Positions 46,401 to 53,356 of a stretch of 64,000 nt of DNA are shown here, in pieces. The DNA is from Linyphia triangularis (Eukaryota; Arthropoda; Arachnida; Araneae; Linyphiidae): positions 13,089,796-13,153,795 of the forward strand of contig OZ021730.1 of assembly GCA_963978545.1 (NCBI GenBank). The letters are read 5' to 3'. How positions within the stretch are numbered: the first letter of the stretch is position 1; each line of letters starts with the position of its first letter. The notes below the pieces were generated by a model that worked only from the letters and a program-made list of their open reading frames with translations, ran no database searches and was not told the origin of the DNA. The position numbers and the translations under genes were made by a program.

Positions 46401-49309
46401 ACTAATGTATAAACCTTTTGATATATTAAACATATATTTTGATATTTAAAATATTATTAAAATTAAAAAGACAAGATTTTAACAGATACTTTCCATATTA
46501 ACATTCAGTTATGAAATAAAAGTAATACTCATTGACTCATCACTGGGGTGAAAACAGTCAAGTTGTAAAAAAGAGGAAAACGCTGCAGTACAAAATAGCT
46601 AATAAGTACAAAATAGCTGAATGAGAATATATGTGTACTAATGTGTGTACAGAACAGTGGTGCAGCCAGGAATTTTTTTGCAAAAGAGGTTTTAGGCAAG
46701 TTTGGTCTGAAAAAATCTACTAAAAAATAAAATTGTAGAAAAAGCAGAACTTCCAAGGAAAAGAAAAGCGAAAATCCGCAGAAATGTGGAAGATTTTCAC
46801 TCCTCATCAAACGACTAACTAAAAAAACAAGCTTAACCAAAAGGAACTTTGTTAAATAGTGTAATTCAAATGATTACCTGAGGAATTCCAGTTTCACCAC
46901 TGACATCAGCCAAGGCTTGAAGGAAATTCACCATGGAGCCTGCAGAAATCACATGACAATTGACGAGATCAGCCAGGAACCTTACCTAAAGAATAAGTTT
47001 TTTTTAATAGAAATAAATAAGAAACAATGCTAAATTATTAATAGGGCAATATGTTAGAACTTACTGTAACTCTGGCTTCTTCGAATTCTCTTGCTTTTAG
47101 AGAGTCCCGTAAAATTTTAACCAACAGTTCAACAAACTAAAAAGAGCATAATTTAATTAATACTTGGATGAGATTGTTTCTAGATAAATAACTAATTAAA
47201 AAACTTGAATTAAACATGTGTAAAAATGTTATTAAAAATGGATACTTTGTTATATTATTAATAATCATTTGAATTGAGAGGCAATTGTCTATAAAAACTT
47301 ATCCAAATATTTAAATTTTGATTTAAGTCATTAAACAATGTTCATAAAGTTAAAACAACATTCTTACTGAGTAATTTATTGAGTTTAATTGGAGCCATTT
47401 TGACCATTTGAATTTAAATTGTAGACGGATACAATTAATGATAGTAAAAGATCTTTGTCACTTACTTCACCACCAAAATTGTAATTTCTAACATTTAAAA
47501 GTCCGACTAATGTAGTGTAGATTGTGGTTTTTTCTGGTAATCTGGTAACACTGTGAAGAAACAAGAGCAAACTGTTAATGGTTTTGAAAACAGTGAGAAT
47601 AAGAAAGCTTTAAAATTAAAACAACAAAAGCAAAATTAATAGATTATAAAAGGGAAAAAAAAGGAAACGTAAATCATAGATTTTTTTCTAAAAACTTTGC
47701 AAGTTATGTTATCTAAAATTTTTTTTTATGCTTTCTAACTTTCTCTTAAGTATATTGGCTTTTCCAAGTTAGAAACATTTGATTCGGGCATTTTGTATAA
47801 TTATAAAATTTTGAACAGAAAAAACTAGTGGTATCTTATGATTAATTTTTTAGAGTTTTTATAAGTTAACAAAAACTTTTTAAAGTACAGTAATAAAAAT
47901 AACATCATTATTTATCAGTTAAAATTTGTTAAAGATATTTTATTACTGTTATCATATCTGGTAATAAAATTCGTGTTTTAAACTGATACTTCAGGAGATA
48001 TTGCGGCACTGGATCTAAGGCCAAGCGGACAATCAAGTTTAAATCTCTCTCATGTTACAACGATTCATTTATCCTAGATACAGGACCCAATAGTTTTTTT
48101 AACAATAAAACTGAAGCAAAAGAAAAGATGTTCCGTAGTACTGTAATTTAAACAAGAATACTTATGTAAGTATATTCTATACCATTCTCCAAGTATCCTT
48201 ATAATCTTTTCTTTATAGGTTGGCAAATCTGCTTCAAGGACACCAGCAAGGCCCTCCAGATTACTCTGTAAGGATGAAGTACTCTACAAAGAGAAATAAC
48301 TACATTATAACAAGGAAGATAAACTTTGAATATATTTTTGCATTATGAATTCAGTTCAAATTGTACATTATAGAGCAGATTAGTAAAGCCAAACACAACT
48401 TATACGGGTTTATTATATTGTAATATATGATCAAAACATCAATAGTATATTCATGGCAGCAAACTTATTTTTAAAAAAAATAACACTTATATAAATATAA
48501 CAAATTAAAGGAAATATAGAAATGAAAAACACCCTTTTCCATTTTAAAAACTTATGGGCTCACTGAACTCGAGATACTGCAGACCTCTAAGAAAATCAAA
48601 AAGGACTTGTGTATTTATATTACAGGCACCATATGCTGAGACATTAACCATCGAAGGGTCGAGGGAGAGTGGAATTCTTGATGCCTGTGAATGTGGTTCC
48701 TATTAATCTGTCACCAATGAACTCTGATATGTTGTCTTTAAGAACTCAAAATTCAACTCAACTTCCTTTCAATTTGAAAGAGATCTACTATAAATTGCAC
48801 TACAGTCGATAATTTATGAAGAGTATTAAAACAATTTGTTACAAAATAGTTGACACTAAGAATAAGGTTTTACAGAGAAATATTTTAAATTATATTCATC
48901 TAATAATGTAGACACATTCTTTATGTGAATTGTTTAAAGCTAAAAGAGTATTTCAACCTTTTCCAATAAATGATTTTTTTTATGAATACTAAGGTGGAGC
49001 AATAACTAGAAATGAAAAGAAACTTCTGGATATTCTATGGTGAGGCAGCCTTATAAAGTTTCCATTTAATATTGGCCTCTAATAGATCACAGAAATTGTT
49101 TTTCTAGGAATTTTTTATAAATTTGTCAAAAGACTTTTTGAACAATCAAAGACTTATGCTAACAAAAAATTAAAATTTCAAGTATCATTATTTGTTAATT
49201 TCTTGACATATGCTTACCTTGTCTCCAACTCTGACGATTAAAGATTCTAGCCTGTCTTCAATCTCTTTCGGTTCGGCACTAAAACGCCTCCTTTTTCTGG
49301 AATGATTAT
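22424..49309 (-). CDS. NCBP1: Nuclear cap-binding protein subunit 1 (CBP80), multi-exon, incomplete in this window
   Basis: NCBP1 is the large scaffold of the nuclear cap-binding complex. With NCBP2 (CBP20) it binds the m7G cap of new transcripts and acts in splicing, export and 3' processing. Fifteen coding exons on the minus strand, in order: 49218-49309, 48183-48283, 47466-47550, 47065-47136, 46878-46985, 45584-45631, 43694-43767, 42781-42850, 41573-41797, 38780-38877, then 33457-33560, 33189-33291, 28160-28300, 23813-23926, 22424-22537. All have GT-AG borders, and phases fit except across the 33.6-38.8 kb gap. Diagnostic stretches include [35 protein letters not shown] and a C-terminus FQQFCAL. 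The placed exons give about 516 codons against about 790 in the human protein. The first coding exon and roughly 240 central residues (most of the second MIF4G-like domain and part of the third) are missing. Confidence 0.93.
22538..23812 (-). other. NCBP1 last intron
   Basis: AT-rich. Near 23,448-23,570 it has a tandem repeat of 'ttttagggataatgctaaca'-type units. No hidden exon is needed, since phase and family alignment are continuous across it. Confidence 0.6.
23448..23590. repeat. Short tandem repeat, partly copied at 24.29-24.39 kb
   Basis: Units of about 22-28 bp with 'tttagg(g/c)ataat' cores. The right end, from 'aattcttacaatttaaggga' to 'gcttgttttaatagcagcaa', occurs again almost unchanged at about 24,300-24,387 in the next intron. 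This indicates a recent local duplication spanning or flanking an exon. Confidence 0.65.
23813..23926 (-). CDS. NCBP1: NCBP1 penultimate exon
   Basis: Encodes [20 protein letters not shown] and GRLQEVFFQ, matching RFIMILTEHLVRCE. Acceptor GTCAG, donor CAG|GTGAGA. Confidence 0.93.
25420..25884 (-). mobile_element. tRNA-derived SINE in an NCBP1 intron
   Basis: The minus-strand head at about 25,884-25,795 is tRNA-like: A-box 'tagcccagtcgggagag', B-box-like 'ggttgcgagttcgggccc'. It is followed by a body of about 350 bp and a GAAGAAG-rich tail near 25,425. The whole is bracketed by (TA)n runs at about 25,405-25,417 and 25,885-25,896 that may be its target site. Confidence 0.75.
26954..27117 (-). 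mobile_element. tRNA-derived SINE with AACC tail
   Basis: The minus-strand head has A-box-like 'tagtggttagcggg' and B-box-like 'gcgggttcgagtctc'; the tail is AACCAACC-like. It is flanked by the 10-bp direct repeat 'cggaaaagta' (26,944-26,953 and 27,118-27,127). It inserted at the very edge of the mariner element that starts at 27,128. A sister copy lies at 44.31-44.48 kb. Confidence 0.8.
27128..27851 (-). mobile_element. Internally deleted mariner-like element with ~160-bp terminal inverted repeats
   Basis: Termini CAGGGTT...AACCCTG are flanked by TA dinucleotides (27,126-27,127 and 27,852-27,853). Left (about 27,128-27,290) and right (about 27,690-27,851) ends are long inverted repeats with few mismatches. 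Between them only the C-terminal part of a Tc1/mariner-type transposase remains. Confidence 0.85.
27290..27690 (-). pseudogene. mariner transposase C-terminal fragment
   Basis: Minus-strand translation shows [22 protein letters not shown], a stop, then [16 protein letters not shown] and [16 protein letters not shown]. These are the second catalytic Asp region and the PPRSPDLTPCDFF signature of mariner-like transposases. It lacks the N-terminal DNA-binding half and has an in-frame stop in front of PPRS. Confidence 0.82.
28160..28300 (-). CDS. NCBP1: NCBP1 exon with acidic loop
   Basis: 141 bp in phase 0. An Asp/Glu-rich loop (EEDDEDDED) is followed by [20 protein letters not shown] and IIFQ, the coiled-coil insertion of the third domain. 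Acceptor TTCAG, donor CAG|GTAAGA. Confidence 0.93.
28355..28440. repeat. Minisatellite, about 29-bp unit
   Basis: Three to four copies of 'ggtcagtatataatacctac' plus 'cttat', just upstream (in genomic order to the right) of the acidic-loop exon of NCBP1. Confidence 0.75.
28459..30272 (+). mobile_element. Probable pogo/Tigger-like element, decayed
   Basis: The left end CAGTCAAACGTCCGAACAAC and right end (complement begins CAGTAGCGAATCCGG) have a loose Tigger-like terminal resemblance. Between 29.42 and 30.11 kb there are broken frames such as [18 protein letters not shown] and, further on, [12 protein letters not shown]. These look like the acidic C-terminal part of a Tigger transposase. The left flank lacks the expected TA, so the boundaries are tentative. 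Confidence 0.4.
30926..31120. repeat. Tandem repeat, about 47-bp unit
   Basis: Four to five diverged units with 'agtaaatttagaataattct' and 'aaattagat' cores, in an NCBP1 intron. Confidence 0.7.
31317..32939. mobile_element. hAT-like element with CATACCTGCCAAC termini
   Basis: Inverted termini 'catacctgccaac' and 'gttggcaggtatg' are flanked by identical 'tattca' (31,311-31,316 and 32,940-32,945). Inside the right end are several 'gtac' and 'ccgtac' palindromic motifs (32,870-32,925) and a GC-richer tandem array. No transposase is seen, so this is non-autonomous. Confidence 0.82.
32027..32720. repeat. Tandem array, about 180-bp unit, GC-richer than surroundings
   Basis: Four units share 'aaagcactttcggttttct', 'gttcgccaaatcccgtcggc' and 'ggcgccgcgctt'-like blocks. 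Carried inside the hAT-like element; small open frames here are by-products of the repetition. Confidence 0.8.
33189..33291 (-). CDS. NCBP1: NCBP1 exon (WEILH segment)
   Basis: Encodes [14 protein letters not shown], then a helical [14 protein letters not shown] run matching the family's IQKELEEAKEKL. Acceptor TTTCAG, donor AAG|GTAATT. Confidence 0.92.
33457..33560 (-). CDS. NCBP1: NCBP1 exon after the gap
   Basis: Encodes [20 protein letters not shown] then ANWLFSKEM, the counterpart of MIAVLVDKMIRTQIVDC and AVANWIFS in the third MIF4G-like domain. Acceptor TTTTAG, donor AAA|GTAAGT, leaving phase 2. Confidence 0.92.
33760..34164. mobile_element. GGCCAC-type MITE, diverged copy
   Basis: Recognisable by 'gccaaagagataaaatgcca', 'tccccgattttacggtaa' and the end 'aagttcagtggctact'. 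The left terminus is degraded. Confidence 0.6.
35783..38461. mobile_element. hAT-like element with duplicated right half
   Basis: The left terminus is 'cagggatgagtttg'. Its reverse complement occurs twice on the right, at about 37,577-37,589 and 38,448-38,461. The interval about 36.4-37.59 kb is a diverged direct duplicate of about 37.62-38.46 kb. Each copy is rich in CpG-containing motifs such as 'cggtaatatcg' and 'ggcgatagcg' and ends with 'gcggaat' repeats. The open frames at 36.35-36.74 kb reflect this repetition rather than a gene. Confidence 0.7.
38780..38877 (-). CDS. NCBP1: NCBP1 exon 11, last exon before the gap
   Basis: Encodes [19 protein letters not shown] (family GPVMPGSHSVERFVIEE) and on to NRKE. 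It ends in phase 2 with bases TG at donor TG|GTATAA. The next exon found starts in phase 0, so the two cannot be directly joined. Confidence 0.93.
38878..41572 (-). other. NCBP1 intron with a MITE and G-tracts
   Basis: Carries the element at 39,038-39,824 and two long G runs (about 40,675-40,692 and 40,754-40,770). No missing exon is expected here, because phase is continuous between its flanking exons. Confidence 0.6.
39038..39824. mobile_element. MITE with CAGRGTTTCYRCC termini
   Basis: Left end 'cagagtttctacc', right end 'gggcggaaaccctg', flanked by identical 'tatatg' (39,032-39,037 and 39,825-39,830). Subterminal 'catgactttcca' motifs recur in both ends. No protein is encoded. Confidence 0.8.
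41573..41797 (-). CDS. NCBP1: NCBP1 exon 10
   Basis: 225 bp in phase 0. Encodes [32 protein letters not shown], a proline-rich linker and [12 protein letters not shown]. This is the end of the first MIF4G-like domain and the linker to the second. Acceptor CCCCAG, donor GAC|GTAAGT. Confidence 0.96.
42781..42850 (-). CDS. NCBP1: NCBP1 exon 9
   Basis: One base completes the previous Ser codon, then [16 protein letters not shown]. It matches the linker before the YLDCLWAQ segment. Acceptor TTCTAG, donor GAG|GTATGT. Confidence 0.87.
43694..43767 (-). CDS. NCBP1: NCBP1 exon 8
   Basis: Encodes [17 protein letters not shown], continuing the family's VGKELYEKK block. It ends in phase 2 at ATTAG|GTATAC. 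Confidence 0.9.
44306..44482 (-). mobile_element. tRNA-derived SINE with AACC-like tail
   Basis: Sister of the copy at 26.95-27.12 kb, with the same head ('gcgggttcgagtcccgtg' B-box) and a tail near 44,306. Flanks share 'tcaaccc' followed by two variable bases and 'ttgg' or 'ttga' on both sides, a probable target-site duplication with mutations. Confidence 0.75.
45584..45631 (-). CDS. NCBP1: NCBP1 exon 7 (48-bp small exon)
   Basis: Encodes [16 protein letters not shown], the counterpart of VRRDWYVYAFLSSLPW. Clean acceptor TTTTAG and donor TGG|GTAAGT; too short to stand out without the neighbouring exons. Confidence 0.9.
45860..46235. repeat. Dispersed 'aaggactttta' repeat
   Basis: Repeated 'caaggacttttaagcacttc'-like blocks and a 'gggattcccactc' end. 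A related piece lies at about 51,175-51,440 ('cccactctttttt', 'tttttaaggaccca', 'cgaggccttttagggac'). Probably a MITE family; termini not defined. Confidence 0.5.
46241..46343. other. Long near-perfect hairpin in an NCBP1 intron
   Basis: A left arm of about 48 bp beginning 'ttttcaaaatcatgttt' is followed by a loop of under 10 bases and a right arm that is its reverse complement with about four mismatches, ending 'aaacatgattttgaaaa'. Either a very short palindromic MITE or a precursor-microRNA-like stem. It is 1.2 to 0.6 kb from the neighbouring NCBP1 exons. Confidence 0.8.
46878..46985 (-). CDS. NCBP1: NCBP1 exon 6
   Basis: 108 bp in phase 0; encodes [19 protein letters not shown], matching the family's [13 protein letters not shown] block, and ends GIPQ at donor CAG|GTAATC. 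Confidence 0.93.
47065..47136 (-). CDS. NCBP1: NCBP1 exon 5
   Basis: 72 bp in phase 0; encodes [15 protein letters not shown] and EFEEARVT, the helix pair after NYNFGGE in the family. Confidence 0.88.
47466..47550 (-). CDS. NCBP1: NCBP1 exon 4
   Basis: Encodes [18 protein letters not shown] and [10 protein letters not shown], among the most conserved CBP80 segments. Acceptor CACAG, donor GAA|GTAAGT. Confidence 0.95.
48183..48283 (-). CDS. NCBP1: NCBP1 exon 3
   Basis: Encodes [18 protein letters not shown], nearly identical to the start of the first MIF4G-like domain of CBP80. Acceptor TTTGTAG, donor GAATG|GTATAG. It leaves two bases of a Cys codon that the next exon completes. Confidence 0.92.
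49218..49309 (-). CDS. NCBP1: NCBP1 coding exon 2 (N-terminal, NLS-like)
   Basis: The acceptor TTTAG is at 49310 upward and the donor is AAG|GTAAGC. The exon encodes a basic RKRRR stretch like the bipartite nuclear signal of CBP80, then [10 protein letters not shown] and VGDK. It enters in phase 1 (two bases complete a codon begun upstream), so an initiating exon must exist to its right. Confidence 0.92.
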
Positions 49310-51893
49310 CTAAAGTAGGAATAATACATGTTTTAACATAAGATTAATCAATATAACTTTTATTAATAATTTTTTTTAAATAAATTTTATTCTAGAAATA
49401 ACAGTAAAGAAATCCACGCCAAAGAAATAAGTCCTATATCACATCTGTACCAACTTTAACACAATTGCTATATTCTTATCAATTTACCAAAACTATGAAC
49501 GTGGTTGGTTTGTAGGCCCAGTGACAGTTAATCAGGCCGGGACCTGCAGCTTAATGTGAGTTCCGAAAAACAACGAACATCCATGCCTAACCCATGATCC
49601 GAAACTATAGAACTATCAAACAATGCTTTTGTTTATGTAAAGTGCATTCTCGAATTAGTCTAGTTGCTAGTTATTTTATGCAAATCATGAAGTTGGCCAA
49701 GGGCAATAAGTTTTTGAATATGTGTAGTATAGGACATTTGGCAATCAGAAAATTTGCCAAAACTAAAAGCATGATATGGATCATTCCATACAAAGAGGGA
49801 AAAACTTGTAAAAATTTAAATTTTAATAAAATATATATATATATTTTTTTTTACACATTTTTAGGTACAAAAAGATTCAAAGTTCATTCTTAGTAGTTTG
49901 TTTTTTAAATACATTAATTTCTAAAAGTTGAAAACTCTCTCAAATTATAGTCGAGTTTGCTCTATTTTGATGGAAGTGGGTAGTGTGATTTTAAAAGTGG
50001 ATAAAATAATTGATTTTTTCTCTATAAATATACTAAGGGTTTTAAAATGATTATATTTACCTTAAATAATAGTAAAAATGGTTTAATCAAATTTTCAATG
50101 ATTAAATTCTTGTATTTCATTGATTTTAAGTTGATTGTTTCATGTAACGTAAGTTACCAGAAATGTGTTTATTTTCATATGATGTAAAAAAAATAAATAG
50201 ATATTCGTTAATATAAATTTTTCTTACTTTTAAATATGTACTAAACAGAAATCTATACTTTCATTTGGTATATATTTTTTATAATTAATTATGCAATAAT
50301 TAAAATTTGTCATATAAGTTACCAAAAGAATAGAAGTTGAGGTATTGATGGAGAAATTTCCATAAAATACTAATAAACTTTCCATAAAAATAAAACATTT
50401 ATTTACTAATGGTTTAAAAAATTGTCCAAAGTAAAAGTAAATAACTTATATTTTTTTTGTTTCTAAGAACTCCCTCAGGTTCAGTTTTAACTGCAATGTT
50501 ATAACAACTAAACAATCTTTTTAATCAAGCCTAAGCATATTGATTTAGAAAATTTTAATGTTATATTAATCACCAATATTAATTTCTACATTTTGATATT
50601 AATATGTTATTTGAGTGTAGATCTTAAAAGAAGTGTACAAGTGCTAAAAAGGAAACAAATTGTGAATAGAGCTGAGCATTTTGTGCTGGCAGCTCAAAAT
50701 CAGACATTAAGATTTACAACTAACAAAATATATATCACTGTTGATAGAAAAAATTCTAAGTCAAAACTAATGCAGAATATTAGAATATCTATTTACAAGT
50801 TTTGTGACTGAAAAGCTTTCCTACAGCAGAATATTAATATATCTATTTAAAAAATTTTTGACGGTAAAGCCAATGAATTTCTTCTAAAGCTTCGTAAGAA
50901 AAAAACATAGAATCTTGAAAGTGAATGATTGGTATTATGGGTCATTATAACGACTCACTGTATCCAAGCATAATAACTGTCACAAAAGATAACGAGTTTA
51001 AAGGCAGTGTGGTGGCTTCAGCATTTTATTACAAATCTCAAAATTGAAATGAAAGTTTTAATTCTAACTGGAAATAACCCAATCATCTAGATGATTTTTT
51101 TAAACAAAAATAAATTCATAAAATCAAACGATATGTAGAAGTGGGAAATATAAATTAGAAGAATAAAACTTTGCGGTTCCCACTCTTTTTTAAAATTAAA
51201 AACTAAGGAGTTTTTAAGGACCCACAAATATTTATTAAGGACGTATACAAACACGATAAAAATTATAATACACCTACACAGTAAATCACGTTGGGAGAAA
51301 ATTATTTAGTCAAATTTAATAAACGACTTTATCTATGACTATCTTTTTTAGGGTTAGGACGATAAGTATGTTTTTCATAAAGGTGTCTACTAAAAAATTT
51401 TTAAGTCGATTTTGGGAATTTTTCGAGGCCTTTTAGGGACTTTCGAAATAAATTCATAATACGACTTAATGCAATCATGCGAGTCAGTTAGATGCAATTA
51501 TACTTTTAAAATTACACTTTTTTTATTGTTTACAGTCTAATCTTGAGAAAAGAGGACTCTAGTATCAAATTTCAGCTTTAATAAACTGTTTTGTAAATAT
51601 ATATATACATTTTTTTAAATAAATACGAATCATATAAAGGAGGAGAAAATTTACATTTTCCCATTCTATCGCACAATTATAGAAAAATTAACTTCTTCAG
51701 ACAAAAAAACACTGTTGAACGATAGCAACGTGCTAAGGGATTGCAAAATAAACAAAGTGAAAGTCGAAGTTAATTTTTTGAACAGTCATGCACAAGTTAT
51801 GAAGTCTATTCATGTGACGTCATGCCTCAACTATGTACGAAAATCGATTCATCGTAATAACTACCGATGTTTTTGTTAAAAACCGTTTATAAG
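49310..51893. other. AT-rich interval right of NCBP1 exon 2
   Basis: Searched on the minus strand for the initiating exon (expected to start Met-Ser-Arg-Arg-Arg-like and to end in phase 1 before a GT donor); none seen. Contains a SINE piece at 49.5 kb and a MITE-like piece at 51.2 kb. Confidence 0.5.
49505..49605 (-). mobile_element. SINE fragment
   Basis: Shares 'ttaatcaggccgggacctgc', 'agcttaatgtg' and 'atgcctaacc' with the SINE at 13.8 kb, including the AACC-type tail on the minus strand. Truncated at the tRNA-like end. Confidence 0.6.
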
Positions 51894-52108
51894 GTTTTTT
51901 TTTTTTTTTAGCCGACGTGGTTGGTTGCGGTTGTTCTTCCTGTGGCTTCTAGAGCTTTTTGAACTTCATACTGCGGTTTCCTGTCCTTTTCCAGTCCGGT
52001 TGGGCTGCTTAAGTTTTATTTACGTCTTCTACTGTTTTGTATCAGACTTTACGGTTGTTGTGTTCATTTTCGGGAACGCCCCCGAGAAGAGGGTGTTCCA
52101 CGGTGATA

Positions 52109-53353
52109 ATGCAGGAGTCGCTCAAGCGTTCCCGCGAAGATTCAGAGGAAGATTTTTTTCTTACCCCAAAAGAAGCACGACTCAGCGATAGAGTTTACGC
52201 GGCGAACATTTCGAACATCGAAAAAGCGAATTACGCTTTTTCCAATGGTTTCTCGGAAGTCCGGGTAATCTTCTCAGCGACCCATGATTCTGGATTTATC
52301 CCGACCTCAAAACCACTTCTCATTAGGGATACTTTCTCAAGCATAAAAGGAGTTAATGATGTTTTGTCTGTAACGAGACAAAATAAGTTGTTGTTAGTGA
52401 TCAAAAACCTAGAAACGGTTCATAGGCTTGACTCAGTGGATAAGATCGGAGTTGTGCCTGTCTCGTGGCATTTAATAGAAGATACTATTGTAACAAAATT
52501 CCTGATCCGAGGGATCGACCCGGATGTACCTCTTGAAGATATCGCTATCGAACTCGAAGAGGCAGGTGTACACTTTTCACAAATTGTCAGATTCACAAAA
52601 AAAGGTTCGGATTCCCCCATTCCTATCGTGTTAGTGAAAGAGCTAGGTCGAGTCACCCGTCAGAATATCTCCCTATTTGGAATAATTTATAAAACTACTC
52701 CCTTCGTGGAATCCCCCAAAATTTGCCACAAGTGTTTAAGATTCGGACATTTTCAACGATCATGCACTAATAAAGATAGATGTAAATCTTGTGGAGACAG
52801 ACATCCACCTTCCGAGGAGTGTGTGAGGGACCTTGCTTGCTTCCGTTGTGGTAGTGCTGACCACGAAGCCACCAGTTCGTCCTGCCCAATCTACATAAAA
52901 GAAAAATCGAAGATCAATAGTTCCAGTCTAAGAGGCCCAATTCAATCGGGGAACAAAGTTCACTCTCAAAGTGGATCACCACCGCCGGCTTGGTCCTCCT
53001 CCGAGTTTCCCCCCCTCCCTAATCAAGACTCCCTTGCTAGTCTAAGGAATGAAGTTGAAGATTTAAAAAAAGTCGTCGAAGATTTGAAACAGATAGTAAT
53101 ATTAAATTGTGTCCCTATTCAAAATCCTGAAAGAGCCTCAGATTCCTCTATTCTATTTAAACAAATCTCGGATCTTCAAAATCTGAACCTCAATCTTGTT
53201 CAAGAAATCAAGCGCCTCAGAGAAGAACTTGAATTAGCTAAACCTGGCTTCAGTCCTAGCAGAGGAATCAACGAGGTTTCATTAAACGAACTGAACTTCC
53301 CTGATAGTCCTCTCCCTGTGCTGGACCCGGGTCCCTTCCAGACAGGGACTTAG
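52109..53353 (+). CDS. LINE ORF1 (gag-like zinc-knuckle protein)
   Basis: 414 codons from the ATG at 52,109; upstream in the frame there is no ATG. Expected to bind the element's RNA. From about residue 205 there are three zinc knuckles: CHKCLRFGHFQRSC, CKSCGDRHPPSEEC and CFRCGSADHEATSSSC. A Ser/Pro-rich stretch follows, then a C-terminal heptad-like helix (LRNEVEDLKKVVEDLKQIV and a second run near the end) that looks like a coiled coil for oligomerisation. It ends in TAG at 53,351-53,353, in the same frame as ORF2. Confidence 0.92.
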   Translation: MQESLKRSREDSEEDFFLTPKEARLSDRVYAANISNIEKANYAFSNGFSEVRVIFSATHDSGFIPTSKPLLIRDTFSSIKGVNDVLSVTRQNKLLLVIKNLETVHRLDSVDKIGVVPVSWHLIEDTIVTKFLIRGIDPDVPLEDIAIELEEAGVHFSQIVRFTKKGSDSPIPIVLVKELGRVTRQNISLFGIIYKTTPFVESPKICHKCLRFGHFQRSCTNKDRCKSCGDRHPPSEECVRDLACFRCGSADHEATSSSCPIYIKEKSKINSSSLRGPIQSGNKVHSQSGSPPPAWSSSEFPPLPNQDSLASLRNEVEDLKKVVEDLKQIVILNCVPIQNPERASDSSILFKQISDLQNLNLNLVQEIKRLREELELAKPGFSPSRGINEVSLNELNFPDSPLPVLDPGPFQTGT

Positions 53354-53356
53354 CCA